Assembly (NCBI GenBank): GCA_026874595.1
Contig: CM049315.1
Location: forward strand, 632,001-696,000
DNA: 64,000 bases
Reading direction: 5' to 3'
Origin: Sipunculus nudus
Lineage: Eukaryota; Annelida; Sipuncula; Golfingiida; Sipunculidae
This document shows, in pieces, positions 9,952 through 21,366 of this stretch (its first letter is position 1; the number at the start of each line of letters is the position of its first letter). The notes beneath the pieces were generated by a model. The model saw only the letters and a program-made list of their open reading frames with translations, ran no database searches and had not been told where the DNA came from. Position numbers and translations under genes: made by a program.

Positions 9952-10648
9952 TGGTGACACTAACAAAGCAACACCTACAGAAGACCTTGGTCTACAAAGC
10001 TCAGCAGAGTCAGGTTCTTCCGCTTATGTCAATACAAATGGACTTATTGATATTCAATCAAAAAGTCGTGTCTTAATATTTGGTGATTCCTTAGTGAGAG
10101 ACTCCTATTCCAGTGTGGCTAACCATTTATGTGACAAGAAAATTTCTGTGTTAAGTACTAGTGGGCTCACACTTGATGATGCTTTGTCCAAACTACCAAA
10201 AACTGCAAAAGATTTGTCAAATGATGATTGTTTAGTGGTTCATGTAGGCACAAACAACATTTACCGTGATGACACCCTAACCTTTGTTAACAAATACACT
10301 GACATGCTGCAAAACACTAGAAGCAGCACCAACTGTAAAATTGTCAGTTTGGTAATCCCTAAATATTTACATAACAGCATTGTAAATAGAAAAATCACCA
10401 TTATAAACAATGAACTGAGAAAGAGATGTGAATCCCTTGAGAATATCATATTTTGTGACTGCTCACCGCCTTTGAAAAGGTCATACTATCGATATGATGG
10501 TATACATTTTAGTAAATTCGGCACAATTGCAATGACCGAACAAATTGCCTCTAGCGTTCGATATTTTCAAAAATCGATGTACACTAGTGAAGACAGCCTA
10601 ATGGAATCTCAAAATTTTCACGGAGATCAAACAAAAACATCCATATAA
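9952..10648 (+). CDS. LINE ORF1 C-terminal part: SGNH-type esterase domain
   Basis: This open segment carries the block-I motif VLIFGDSLVRD (nucleophile serine in GDS), the block-III motif VVHVGTNNI (oxyanion-hole asparagine), and block V DGIHFSK with the catalytic Asp/His pair. All three SGNH hallmark positions are intact. Esterase domains are known in CR1-like ORF1 proteins; a lipid or acyl substrate is suspected but unproven. An apparent upstream start is an artefact of the Helitron end. ORF2 begins about 26 bases after the stop. Confidence 0.85.
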
Positions 10649-10674
10649 CAGATGATTATTTACTAAGGAATTCA

Positions 10675-11910
10675 GTGGATGTGTACTCTGATCAGGTTAT
10701 AAGTCCTAACGTTAGTATTACAGAACAAACAAGCTCTCACTTATCAGATATTTATCAAGCATTACCTAGCACCAAACCAATTACACCCGATAATGAAATT
10801 CCATCCTCTCTTCCTTCTATTTTGTCTCAAAACCCAAGTATATATTCTGATTTTAAGCAATATCGACTAGCTAACCAGGGTACCATATTAGGTCATCTTA
10901 ACGTTCGTAGTTTGCTACCCAAAATAGAGGAGATTCGCCTCTTGTGTTCTAGTTTAAACCCTCATGTTTTATCATTAACAGAATCATGGTTAGATAACCA
11001 CGTTTTTGATTCAGAGATACAAATTGATGATTATACGATTTTTAGATCAGACAGGAATCGGCATGGCGGAGGAGTTCTCACGTATGTGTTATCGTCGTTA
11101 AAACCGGAGTTGATCACTTTAAACTCAAATGTCGTTGAATGTGTATGGGTTAAAATAATTTTGGGGAGAAAACCGGTCTTAATCGGTTCTATATATAGAC
11201 CGCCTAATTCCAGTTCCAATTACATTGATGAATTACTCGATTTACTTGCTTCTGCCCTTAACTCATTCAAACATGTTGTATTACTTGGCGATTTCAATGT
11301 AGACTGCTTACGCTCTGAAACTTATATTGCTAGTAAACTGGACTTGCTCGAAAAAATCTTCGGTCTTAAACAACTTGTAACAGAGCCTACTCGTATTACT
11401 CAGCTCACCTCTACAATGATCGACTTGATATTTTCTTCACATCCTAGCATGCATTCAAATGTGAAAGTTCATCCTTTATGTATAAGTGATCATTTTCTTG
11501 TGACTACCGTTTTGAATAGACCACCAAGGGTCACAGTTACAAAATCCGGATATTACCGTACCCTTCGTAAATTCAATGAATACAAATTTATCGATGAATT
11601 ATCGAAATCCAATTTTTTTTCAAGAATTATGCAACTTTCTGATGTAAACTTAGCCTGGGAAATGTGGCGCTATGAATTTCTGAGAATTTCTAATAACAAC
11701 GCGCCTTTTATTCGACGTCGCACCAAAGCTCGCGAAAATAAATGGTTCAATAATGATTTACTTAATGAGATTCACTTGCGTGATTATGCACATCGGAACG
11801 CATTAAGAACAAATCACAGTAATGACTGGTCTGCGTACCGACATCAGCGAAATTATGTTACAAATCTTATCAGATCCACTCGTAGCCAGTATTATGCCAC
11901 GCTGATACAA
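10675..11910 (+). pseudogene. LINE ORF2: apurinic-type endonuclease
   Basis: Motifs of the exonuclease-endonuclease-phosphatase fold appear in order: GHLNVRSLLPK, LTESWLD, RHGGGVLTYV, YRPPNSS, LLGDFNVD, and the C-terminal SDHFLV. All expected catalytic positions (N, E, D/N, SDH) are present. The enzyme would nick the genomic target to prime reverse transcription. The start is the first Met-equivalent codon of the frame and is not certain. The frame ends through a one-base change in an A8 run at 11909-11916. Confidence 0.87.
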
Positions 11911-11916
11911 AAAAAA

Positions 11917-12628
11917 TGGCTCCAACCCTGGTTGTGTGTGGAAAGCTTTAAAACACATACTGCCTTCGAAAACCTCCTCGAATAAAGAAAGCGGAAAGAT
12001 TGACCCTGATAAATTTAACCATTACTTTACTTCTGTTGGAAAAAATATTAACGATAAATTTCCAAAAACAATATTTACCTGCGATCATCTTGTTAACCAG
12101 AATTTGGAATCTTTTGATTTTAATTCAGTTTCGAGTCAATTTGTTTTATCACAGTTGTTGAAAGTAAACTCCAGTATGAAAGAAGATATACTGGGAATGT
12201 CAGGATTTTCCCTTAAGATAGCCGCACCTTATATTTCAGCTCCATTAGCCCACATATTTAACACCTCACTTCAAACCGGCGAGTTTCCAGCTGATTGGAA
12301 GACCGCTAGGATCACTCCTATATACAAAGGATCTGGATGTAAGGATGATCCAAATAACTACCGACCGATCTCAGTTATAGGCCATGTGCCAAAAATAATA
12401 GAACAGTTCGTTAAATCGCGCCTCATTACGTTTTTTGAAAGTAATAATCTGTTTTCGGATAAACAGTTCGCTTATCTTCCTAATCGTTCAACTTCATTTG
12501 CCTTGCACAGCATAATTGACGAATGCTTAATCAGTCTTAATAACAATAATGTTACCGCTGCATGTTTCCTCGATGTAAAAAAAAGAGTTTTGATAGCCTT
12601 GATCATACTGTCTTACTTACAAAAATGA
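11917..12628 (+). pseudogene. LINE ORF2: RT fingers and early palm
   Basis: After the A8 break the new frame has KIDPDKFNHYFTSVG, then RT motifs WKTARITPIYKG, NNYRPISVIG and the start of the catalytic palm block (ACFLDVKK). The aspartate in FLDV is the first catalytic acid. The frame is lost at a second A8 run (12577-12584). Confidence 0.86.
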
Positions 12629-12924
12629 GCGACTATGTCATAAAAAATATACCGCTTATGTGGTTCGAAAACTACCTGTCTAATCGTAAGCAAGTGGTTT
12701 ATTCTAATGGATTGCTTTCAGAACCACGCACCTTGGACATAGGTACCCCACAGGGCACTGTCCTTGGACCTATATTTTTCCTTTTTTATTTAAATGATCT
12801 TCCAATGTTCCTCAGTGAGAAATGCGTCATTTATGCTGATGATATTTCAATTTATTCTTCAGCGAATTCAGCCGCTAAAGCTATAGAGTCATTACAAGTA
12901 AATCTCGGAATTGCACTTAAATAG
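12576..12924 (+). pseudogene. LINE ORF2: RT palm with YADD
   Basis: The segment continues the palm after the A8 run (FDSLDHTVLL), followed by GTPQGTVLGPIFFLFYLND and the active-site motif VIYADDISIYS. It ends in an in-frame TAG where a tryptophan is common in relatives (…ALK, stop, FRENRLSIN). Confidence 0.87.
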
Positions 12925-13625
12925 TTTAGAGAGAATCGACTGAGTATAAATCCCCAAAAATCATCATTCATATTATTTGGCCCTAAGTCTAAAACCAATG
13001 GAAATCAACTGAACATTTCCATGGATAACATTACAGTGATGCCGGTTGAACACACAAAGCTTTTAGGTGTTATCATCGACGCTGGTCTTACATGGAAAAA
13101 ACATATTCAACTGGTGTGCGACAAAATAGTATCAAAACTAGGTCTCCTTTTCAGATTAAGTAAAACCTTAGATGTCTTTAGTTTAAACACACTTTACAAT
13201 GCCTTAATTCAGATTCACATTGATTATTGTATATCTGTCTGTGGTAATTCCTCCAAAACGTATTTATTACAACTCCAAAAACTTCAAAATAGAGCTGCTA
13301 GAATCGTTACTAAAACTTATGATACCAATATATCCTCTACATCATTGATTGCAACATTGGGTTGGATGAATGTTAAACAGAGATACCAATATTTTGTTTC
13401 TTTAATGGTCTTTAAATGTTTGTCTGGTAATGCCCCTCCCTCTCTTACGCATACGTTCAACCGTGTTAATAGTGCATATAATACTCGTTTTTCTTAGGGC
13501 TTCAATTTATCATTACCTAAACCAAACAGAAAATCCTTCAAAGCAAGTCTTGCATATGCTGGTCCCATCCACTGGAATTCTTACCTGTAAGTGTCAAATC
13601 TGCAACCAGTCTCTACCAGTTTAAA
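12925..13625 (+). pseudogene. LINE ORF2: RT thumb and C-terminal region
   Basis: The reading frame continues past the TAG (ENRLSINPQKSSFILFGP, then HTKLLGVIIDAGLTWKKHI and LQNRAARIVTKTYDT) to a second TAG near 13495. Recognisable C-terminal sequence follows it (NLSLPKPNRKSFKASLAYAGPIHWN). The original protein therefore ended near 13.6 kb. These are standard LINE thumb motifs. Confidence 0.82.
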
Positions 13626-13944
13626 TCATTGTACATGCAATTTATGCCATATAATTTTTCATAGCTTGTTCACGGGTGCCTTTTCGTCTTTGTATTCATC
13701 ACCTATATTACTGTGTCATTATGTAATATATTTATTGTGAAATCACGATCTTACATGTTTTAATTTTTAGTCAGGCCTCTTATTTAAATTTATTTACTCA
13801 ATATTCGTGTATATCATTTAAGAATTTTTTTTCTATGATCATTTTAAACCATGTATGTATAACTGTTTTTATGTATGCATGTATTTTAGTTTCAGTTCTT
13901 TCATATTTGCTTTTTTAACTGTGTACTTATCGATATCATCTAGA

Positions 13945-14026
13945 CCAGGACCCTATTGAAAAACAGCTTTTGCTGAATAGGCTATCCTGGTTAAATATGT
14001 ATTATAAATAAATAAATAAATAAATA
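13945..14026 (+). other. LINE 3' hairpin and TAAA tail
   Basis: A three-tier stem (CCAGGA/TCCTGG, CCTATT/AATAGG, AGC/GCT) occupies 13945-13990. A short spacer leads to a TAAA microsatellite (about 14004-14026). In CR1/L2-type LINEs the RT recognises a 3' stem-loop and short terminal repeats when priming; applying that here is inference. Confidence 0.8.
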
Positions 14027-14388
14027 CTTGTTAAATCTGGGAATATTTTTTTTGGGAACTTGTACCTCTGTAACCCACACACAGGCACACAATTTTGATT
14101 TACTTCATATCGATCTGATATCATTTGCTCTAATTATAACCTTGTATATAACAATGCATTTTCAGTCACTCTATTCTTATTGTTAAGGCCTTATATACTT
14201 ACTGTACAAACACAACGAAGGAGAGATATACTGGCTCTAATATCTAATCCCCAAGTTAACTGCAAAAATTTACTTTTTTATTTGTAATAGTGTGACCGGC
14301 TTGATGCAGGTTTATAAAGTTGGCTCCATATACGCAACATGACATTATATAAAAGACAAATTTAGTCATTATAATACATAAGATTCCT
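14027..14388. other. Gene-free spacer
   Basis: Nothing recognisable. AT-rich, no long frame, no terminal repeat. Confidence 0.5.
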
Positions 14389-14511
14389 ATTACGTGTGAG
14401 TAAACTTTCAACCGGGTTCCACACGCAACCAACTCAACTGAAGAAAGACTCTTTATATGATTATATTTATAATAGACAAAACAATATATACAATATATAC
14501 AAGAATACCTG
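14389..14511 (-). repeat. LTR fragment, about 120 bp
   Basis: About 120 bp closely match 16759-16876 (shared phrase 'caaccaactcaactgaagaa'). It is the outer end of a second LTR family; the rest of this LTR is absent, replaced by the unrelated LTR that follows. Confidence 0.75.
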
Positions 14512-14518
14512 ACACGCG

Positions 14519-15108
14519 TGTTGTACAGGACCTTATAGACTGTTCGGGAAGTGGAAAATTCCCGGCTTGGGGTGTGAAGGTGTATAAAGGGGCTGTTTTT
14601 TAGAACAGAAGGGCAGACAGCAGAGCAGATTCCAGCGGACGTAGAAGCGTGTGTCAGACTCTAAGACTTTATCCGACGAATGCGGCAATTATACATTTTC
14701 AAAGACTTTCTCCTAGATTTTTTACATCTGGACTTGAGTTTACTTTCCGGGTTGTTGCAAGAACTTTCCACAGGACTGTCATTCTCCGAGAGTTTACATT
14801 TGAAGGAATTATCGTGGTGACGGTATTGGTATCCAGTTACTGTACCATTATCTTTCAGTGTGATTGTATTGACTTGTTGCTATAACGCTGTTTTACTGTA
14901 TAATTTTATTGATTTAGTGTATTGTATTGTTAGGGTTGTTTTAAGAATAAATTATAGTTATTTGTTAACAAAAAACCACTAACTTCTTTATTCATTCCCC
15001 TAAAAATTTCACGCTGCCTAGTGTTACAGAATCTGATTTGTTTTTATCTCCATTACAAAACTTGTGTTCATCACGCATACGTGATATGTTTATATTAGGT
15101 TCCGTAAC
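14519..15108 (+). repeat. Plus-strand LTR related to the 32-36 kb element
   Basis: The right two-thirds match the inverse of the LTR at 32076-32874: the 'gttagggttgttttaagaat' block, the 'attcattccccta' block, the 'cacgcatacgtgat' block and the terminal CCGTAACA. A TATA-like 'gtataaagg' lies near 14582. The bases after the LTR (taaaatt) match the leader that follows the 5' LTR at 35442, so this was a 5' LTR with its body lost after a few bases. No target duplication was found. Confidence 0.7.
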
Positions 15109-15464
15109 ATAAAATTAGAGTTAAAGGTCGAATTTTAATTGCTCCCTCTGTTTTCTCGCATCATCGACCGATTCGATTATAACATTATGACTGTAAGCGT
15201 AGCCATGTATCTGTTGTCTGCAGAACTGAAACCAGCCAGCGAGGTGAGCACGCAGCCTTAGTTGTTACGTTTCGTTTGAAATACAACTCACCGGCCGGGC
15301 ATCCTATGTGCCCAAGGCCCTAAGCAAACCACGTCTGGGGCAGTTCTCCCTGAGCCTGTGGCCTGTTCAGACGGTTACCGGGGCGATGAGCTGTCACTCA
15401 AAACGAAATTAACATGATTGGCTCCGTGTATTCCTCGCTTGGCCGTGTCTTCCAGGACAAGGTC

Positions 15465-15710
15465 TCATCTGATTGGACGAAAATACAGTGCTCCCCTCTG
15501 ATGTAGCAATTCAGGATACGAAGTCATAACAATGCAATGGACCGTCTCTACATCATTTAAGCTATCCCTCGGTTTAGAGACCATGCAAGGATAAGCCGTC
15601 ACCCTACCTTCCGCCAAATTGTCCCCAATAACAATGAAACACCTTTTTACAGGTAAACTGGGCATAATTCCCACAGTAACAGGATCTGACGCCAACTCTG
15701 ACTCCAACAT
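15465..15710 (-). pseudogene. Protease downstream fragment of the LTR element
   Basis: The frame contains VKRCFIVIGDNLAEGRV, the segment that follows the protease core in Gag elements of this kind; the 33.2-kb element has LLGNNVAGDKV at the same place. It stops soon after, and no RT follows on either side. Confidence 0.6.
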
Positions 15711-15743
15711 GGCTTTGTGCAGATGTACATGAACAATACAACC

Positions 15744-16052
15744 CTAAATGCCCTGAGCTAATACTATTTCTTCGGTAGCAGTCTCGTCCGAAAAAGGTAA
15801 TTCACTTTTCAATAACAACGACCGAGACGCACCAGTATCCCTCAGAATTTTAACTGGCACTGGGTCAACACTGTCCCCTACTAAGGACACGGGACCTTCT
15901 GACACAAAAGGCTCAAACTCTTTACAAATGGCTTTACAGTCATTCATTCCCACAAAGACAGGATCCTCTAATCCTACTGTCCCCGACGGAGGCTCACAAA
16001 GCAAGCTCTTTTGCGAACACATAAGTGTATTAGGCGACGCTTCTTTAGACAT
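15744..16052 (-). pseudogene. Aspartic protease fragment
   Basis: Active-site signature KILRDTGASRSLLL preceded by FVSEGPVSL. The same arrangement is seen at 33.6 kb (ILRDTGSGQTLML after FIHDGYVSL), so the two elements are relatives. Stops separate it from Gag and from the downstream piece. Confidence 0.72.
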
Positions 16053-16069
16053 TACTTCTTTACTCTTTT

Positions 16070-16375
16070 TTAGAGTTCAAAACACCTGGCCATAATATTC
16101 CCTGGTCTTTTACAATAATAGCAGATGGGTCTCTGCCTATTTTTAGGCCTTTCTATCCTTTTATTCTCAGAACCATATTCTTTTCTGGTTCGGGGTGGAT
16201 TCCCCTTTTTGTCACTACCATTTACATTTTTTGGTTTAATAAAACCCACTTCTCTAGGTCTATCAAATTTGTGTTTATGAGTTAAAGCAAACCCATCAGC
16301 AAATTTTGCTATAAATATGATATAAATCAAGAACCTAGGTGTCAAGTATATCATTATCCACAAAATAATCCACAA
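16070..16375 (-). pseudogene. Gag end with defective zinc knuckle
   Basis: The middle of the frame (FADGFALTHKHKF) resembles the end of a SCAN-like Gag domain. A basic linker leads to a zinc knuckle CYYCKRPGNIMARC in which the zinc-binding histidine is replaced by asparagine. The upstream SCAN-like core and the Gag start are missing. Confidence 0.68.
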
Positions 16376-16740
16376 TATTTCTTTTAAATTCTGCTTTTCT
16401 CATAGATTGTTTTCCTTCTATCTCTGATTTGTCACATGTTTCTAATAAATTAACTTTTTTTTTATTTGGTCTAAGACCTTAGTGGTAGGATTCTCTAAAA
16501 ATTTATCAATATCCTTGTTGACAGACCATATTCAAATGAGAAAGCCCTTATAAATATAACCTTACACAGTGGAATCTCCAACTAAATACATAACACAATA
16601 TACCACGAGTCTTTCGTATTTCCAAAAACTATAGTGAACCCATACACTGTATAATACAAAACAATCCTGAAAATGTCAGAGATGACTGACCTGACCCCAA
16701 TTCATACCCCTAAAAAACGAGCCAAAGAGAAAAGCAAAGA

Positions 16741-16752
16741 GACGAGCCCCCA
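16741..16752 (-). promoter_or_regulatory. Primer-binding site, tRNA-Pro-like
   Basis: The minus strand reads TGGGGGCTCGTC, seven bases from the LTR start at 16759. It matches the start of the well-known tRNA-Pro primer site of many retroelements. The 35.4-kb element has a similar GGGCTCGTC at the same place. Confidence 0.65.
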
Positions 16753-16758
16753 TTACTA

Positions 16759-17340
16759 TGTTACGTGTAACTAACTTTCAACCAAGTTCCACACGCAACC
16801 AACTCAACTGAAGAAAGACTCTTTAAATTATTATATTTATAATAGACAAAACATTATATGCAATATATACAAGAATACAAAATGTTTGGTTTACATAAAA
16901 GTCTGTCCAAGTGAGACACTCATATTATAGAATACTTAGCTCAAAATGAAGTGTAGATGGCGTGTCTCCAATCAATAATTCCCATAGTGCGTGTGCGAGT
17001 ACAGGTGCAGGTACGGCCCCTGGGGCAGCGTAGGAGCCGTTCATGATAAAAAGTCCATCCTCAAACGAAATAAAGTTCAAATGTCCAAAACCAGGCCTGG
17101 CGAACACCACGACAGTTCTAATAATAATTGCAGCCCATACGGGATCGGGCATGTGATGCTTTTATATCTGTACACGACATGACGTCGTACCGTCCACAAA
17201 AGAAACAAGTTCCAGTTAATATAAAGAGTCCCATGTTTGTCTGTTGTCTTCTGTGGTGTTACGCTTAGACGCTCTCCGTTCGATTGTCCCCCTGTGTTCT
17301 CCTGTGTCATCACAACCGGTAACCTGTAGGACCCCCGACG
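16759..17340 (-). repeat. 5' LTR of the 15-17 kb element
   Basis: Begins TGTTACGTGTAAC; its first 118 bp match 14389-14511. The outer end near 17.34 kb is estimated, because the second copy is truncated and no target duplication could be read. Confidence 0.55.
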
Positions 17341-18020
17341 TCATCAACGTCTTTACAGAACCACATAACATTCCACATTATCCACTTTTTTTCTGCGGGT
17401 GTTCTCTTTTCAGTAGAACATCTTTTCATATACCGTATACCTCGCTGCCACACATACCTATCTCTTTGTTTATCTTCCTGTCTATTCTTCTGAAACTGCA
17501 GCATTTTGTGTTTACATTTTCCTTTTTAAAAGTGATTAAACACTGTTAATTCAAGACGAGCAATTTATATTTTTTGAGATCATGAATATTTCCCATCTCA
17601 AAGAAATAAAAAAAAATAAATGATCATATATAGTTCTCAGATTTGCACATGATATCTGTGGGTGAATTAGGTCTCACAAATCCCTGCCTGTATATTAGGT
17701 ACTGAGAAACATGTCTGCAATAGATTTGTTCCATCTTAATAGCTAAGTTATCTGGTTATGATTTTGGTGTTCTCATTTACATGTCAATTGTCTGATTATC
17801 GTATCTCGCCATCCCACTTATTTGTATTATCAGTTTAAGATTCAGGGTCATATTGAAAGAGGGTAGTTTTCTTTAATCTATTTGTGGTAAGTTTGGGAAA
17901 TTATTCTTATTTCTATTATTCCGAACCATCATTAGTTATTAAATTTAAGATGAACGATCAAATAGATCTAGTTCTATTGGCCAAATAGATCTTGTTTAAT
18001 CAAATCTAACGGGTTGACTG
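17341..18020. other. Gene-free spacer
   Basis: No gene supported. AT-rich with pyrimidine-rich patches; nothing recognisable. Confidence 0.5.
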
Positions 18021-18830
18021 CAGGGCCTCCGGGGGGGGGGGGGGGGGTCAGCCGGTACATTGTACCGGGGCCCGGGGGCCGAAAAGGGGCCCGGGCTGGC
18101 GAAAAATTTCCAAGAAGGCATAACAAAGTTGAAAGTATGGAAGACTCATCTAAATTATTTATTTATCACAGGACTCTATGCAATGCATAAACATTATATT
18201 TTTAACGTGTATACAAAGTGGGACCAGTTGTTAAAGGGGACCCTATAGTGAATATATTGTCCAATAAAAAGCTTGTAACTGAAAATAAGGAAGACTTTCT
18301 TTTTTGCAATAACTTCTACATGTTTGGAATAAGGTAGGTCTGACGGGCCCGGGCCACAAAGGAGTTGTATTGGGCCCGGGGACTATGTATATTTCATTTG
18401 TTTGTCTGTTACATGGTTTCAATCAGGAGGATGTGAGGTGGCCTTGGGAGGCCAAGGGATTTATCAGTCTAAAAATTACTTTAAATGACAATTTATTTTT
18501 GGGTTTGTGTGTATCATTTTGTATGACTTTAATCATGCGGGACCGTTCAAAGGGGCTCGGGTCGGCCATAGTTTTCTGGGGAAGTTGGGCCTAAATACAT
18601 ATAATATGGAATATTTTAATTTGTTTTTAAGGGTCATACTACTTTTAATCCAGAGTGATCGCGACGAGGTGGGGGGGGGGTGTCAAAGGGGGCCCGGCCT
18701 GGTGAAGATGTCTTAATTAGGTTGCCCAGAAATTCACTCTAGGGCCCGACAGTCTTTTTCGTTACATTACGCATGTATATAATGTTATTCAGGTCAGGAG
18801 GGTCTAAGTGGGCCATTTTAGTGGTCGCCT
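18020..18830. repeat. Degenerate G-rich tandem repeat
   Basis: Boxes such as 'gggcccggg', 'aaaggggctcgggtcggcca' and 'aagtgggcca' recur about every 120-190 bp, separated by AT-rich filler. Two G-homopolymers occur (about 18030-18047 and 18670-18680). Open frames here are by-products of low stop density. Confidence 0.5.
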
Positions 18831-19638
18831 GTATAATTTTTGGTTACACATGTTTACTATTATTGGTCCGATCATAGTAAAATAATATTCACAAATAGCA
18901 GTGATAATTTCTCTTTCGATGACCTTGCAATGAATGTATTCATTATAATTGTGTTTGCCTACTTTGTAATGCCGATGTTGTCATCTGAATTCAGTTGCTT
19001 TGATTAAAAGGTTCATGTAAACTCCTAAACTACGCCATTGACGTTTCTGAGTAAAAACACATTCACAAGCGCCTGTGGTGTGGTTATTGTCTGCATGTCA
19101 CCAAACAAAATATGAAAACGATTCCTAATGCCCATTATACAGAATTTATCCATATATGACCAGGGACTTTTTCCGAAAAAAATTGCTAAAATTTACAAGT
19201 TGCTGCACCAAGGGTCCAATGATATCTGAATGGACAGTTTTATCGGCTAGGTTATACAGTATGTGGCCTCAACTACATTTCATGTTTCTATTTCCTTAAA
19301 GCTATGATACATATTGAAATTTATATCCTCATTCCCATTAACTCCATATCCCCATCGCCATGCAACATTTGGACAATCAAACTGCTCTGTTATTTAGATC
19401 CTTAGACTCTTTTTGACTTTTTGTATTTCTTTTCTATTTTCTTATGTGGTGCTTTCAATCAAATGTTCTCAGTTTCGTGTCACAAAGGCAACTTGTGCTC
19501 ACCAGCTGCACAATAGGCAATTGACCTATTTGTCACGTATAATTAATTTTAATATGTGCCACGCATATTTTTAAATAAAAAAACTTTCTCGGGTTTTTCA
19601 TGACGTGTATTCCTAATTTAACCGTCTTTTCATAGTTT

Positions 19639-19640
<2 letters not shown>
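18831..19640. other. Gene-free spacer
   Basis: No gene, RNA or element ends recognised. Confidence 0.5.

Positions 19641-19641
<1 letters not shown>

Positions 19642-19703
<62 letters not shown>
19642..19703. repeat. (AT)n microsatellite
   Basis: About 60 bp of uninterrupted AT dinucleotides. Confidence 0.95.
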
Positions 19704-19706
<3 letters not shown>

Positions 19707-21360
19707 GTGCTTGGAGGGGTCCGGCCTTAAAAGAATCCTCTCGGAGGCCCTGGGTGGATTTTTTTGCTGTTTTATCGGACATTTGATGATGAAAACGCGC
19801 GGTTAACGGATCGGATGAAAGGACAAGCTAGGACAGTTGGAACTTCCTGTGATTGGATATGGCCCGTGGACGAGGTCATAGCATGGGCTAAACGCATATT
19901 CAAAGTGGAAAAAGCTGCATACATGCTGAAAGGTTACTTACCGCTGTTCACTCCGAACACCTCTATTATCACTCAGCAATAACTATTTAATTGACTGATA
20001 ATGCATGAAATGATGAACATTTGAAACAAATACATGTATATTATTGTTTTCAGCTGCTTACAACTTAGTATATGTCAACTGATCTCTAGCGATGACCCTG
20101 CGTCAGTCGTCTGTCCGTCTGCTTGCCGTTTTGATACTGTTTGACCTACAGATTTTAAGTTCCACATAGTACATATAGTTACAGTCTCTTCCGCTGCCCC
20201 TGTAGGCTGTGCAGGTTGTTTTTCTTTATTTTATTTTTTTTGGTGCTGACTGTTTGGTAAGGCAAAAGCCCAATATGTGCGCATCGGAAAATGCATATAT
20301 GATTGATGTCGAACACGTAGATTTACATGATGTGATTTTCCTGTAAACAAGTCAAAACGCGATTTGAGAAGAAAGCCTAGACTTGGCGGCATTTATTCAT
20401 AATCCCATAAAATGTCACATGGCAGACTGTGAGAGAACTGTGATGACGTCATAAAAGGATATTACTTGCAAAGGAGGCACCAATGAGTACAGGACCCAGG
20501 GCCATATCCAAGATTTTTGGAAGGCTGGGTTAACTGTTGCACCAAGGGACTAATACCCTTTCACAGATCAACAACTCCAAGAAGAGGGGAATTACACTTG
20601 GGGATTTGTGAGAAAAAAGTATGCATTTCCTTCTATCCAGGCTTGGGTCAAGTACAAGGCATCTCTAACCGAGTACAAGTAGGCTACTTTAGAATTTTAA
20701 TGTACAGGTAAATGATTTTTCAATGCACTTGAGTACAAGTACAGGGGTCTGTACTTATATACAAGTACTTTTCATTGTGCAAACATAAGATAAACGAATT
20801 ATTCTGAGTATTTATTTGTATAAGTAATACCTATATTATATACACGGTCATATGTCTGTAGTTTGCACTATTGATTTTAATAGATATATTATAAATACTT
20901 TTAGTTTGAATTATGGTTTTAATTATTTACTTTAATTTCCTCATGAAACCCTATTTTAGGGTATATTTGCTTTCATTTGATGCAATTAGGAATTGTACAA
21001 AACTTACCTATGTTTAACATTAGATTACCCATCTATTCAAAATTCTAATAAAAGGAATTATTTGAAATGTCTATTCATTATACTGAAAAGACTACAAAAA
21101 AAAAATAAATCCTGGCAAAATTTTCTCAAACCATATACAAAACAGTGGTATAGTTATTATGATTTTTCATATCATTATGATTACAACCAATGTCATGTAA
21201 CTAAACAGACATGCACCGTGATACCTTTATATTCATGCAGATCTGTTCGTTTCTGTATAAAGGTATATTTTGTTTGATGTTATTGGTTTATATTATAGGA
21301 TGAAAAGATTGAACTTCTAACCTGTTATGATTAACATATATTAGCACCTTCCATAATAAA
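19704..21360. other. Gene-free, with AAGTAC-rich patch
   Basis: A 72-residue open frame at 19764-19982 (+) has no recognisable domain. At 20640-20780 the words 'gagtacaag' and 'caagtac' recur, probably a remnant of a dispersed repeat. A CCGTC-rich stretch at about 20100-20130 resembles the start of the minisatellite element at 21.98 kb. Confidence 0.45.
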
Positions 21361-21366
21361 CTTTTC

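Larger units (their letters stand above)
1540..14026 (+). mobile_element. CR1-like non-LTR retrotransposon, nearly full length, with two nested insertions
   Basis: The interrupted element reads in order: a 5' region with a 17-bp direct duplication (1569-1602), ORF1 (PHD-type zinc finger, coiled coil, SGNH esterase), ORF2 (apurinic-type endonuclease, reverse transcriptase), a 3' hairpin and a TAAA microsatellite tail. ORF1 with PHD plus esterase is a known feature of CR1-like LINEs. Removing the gypsy element (2336-7946) and the Helitron-like element (8288-9951) leaves about 5.2 kb, the size of a complete CR1. The 5' boundary near 1540 is inferred, not seen; the 3' boundary is set by the tail. 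The copy looks inactive, with an in-frame stop in ORF1, stops in ORF2 and several frame breaks in A-runs. Confidence 0.85.

Noticed and set aside
19764-19982. Small gene or exon
   Set aside because: 72 residues without a recognisable domain, no convincing splice or promoter context; length is within chance.
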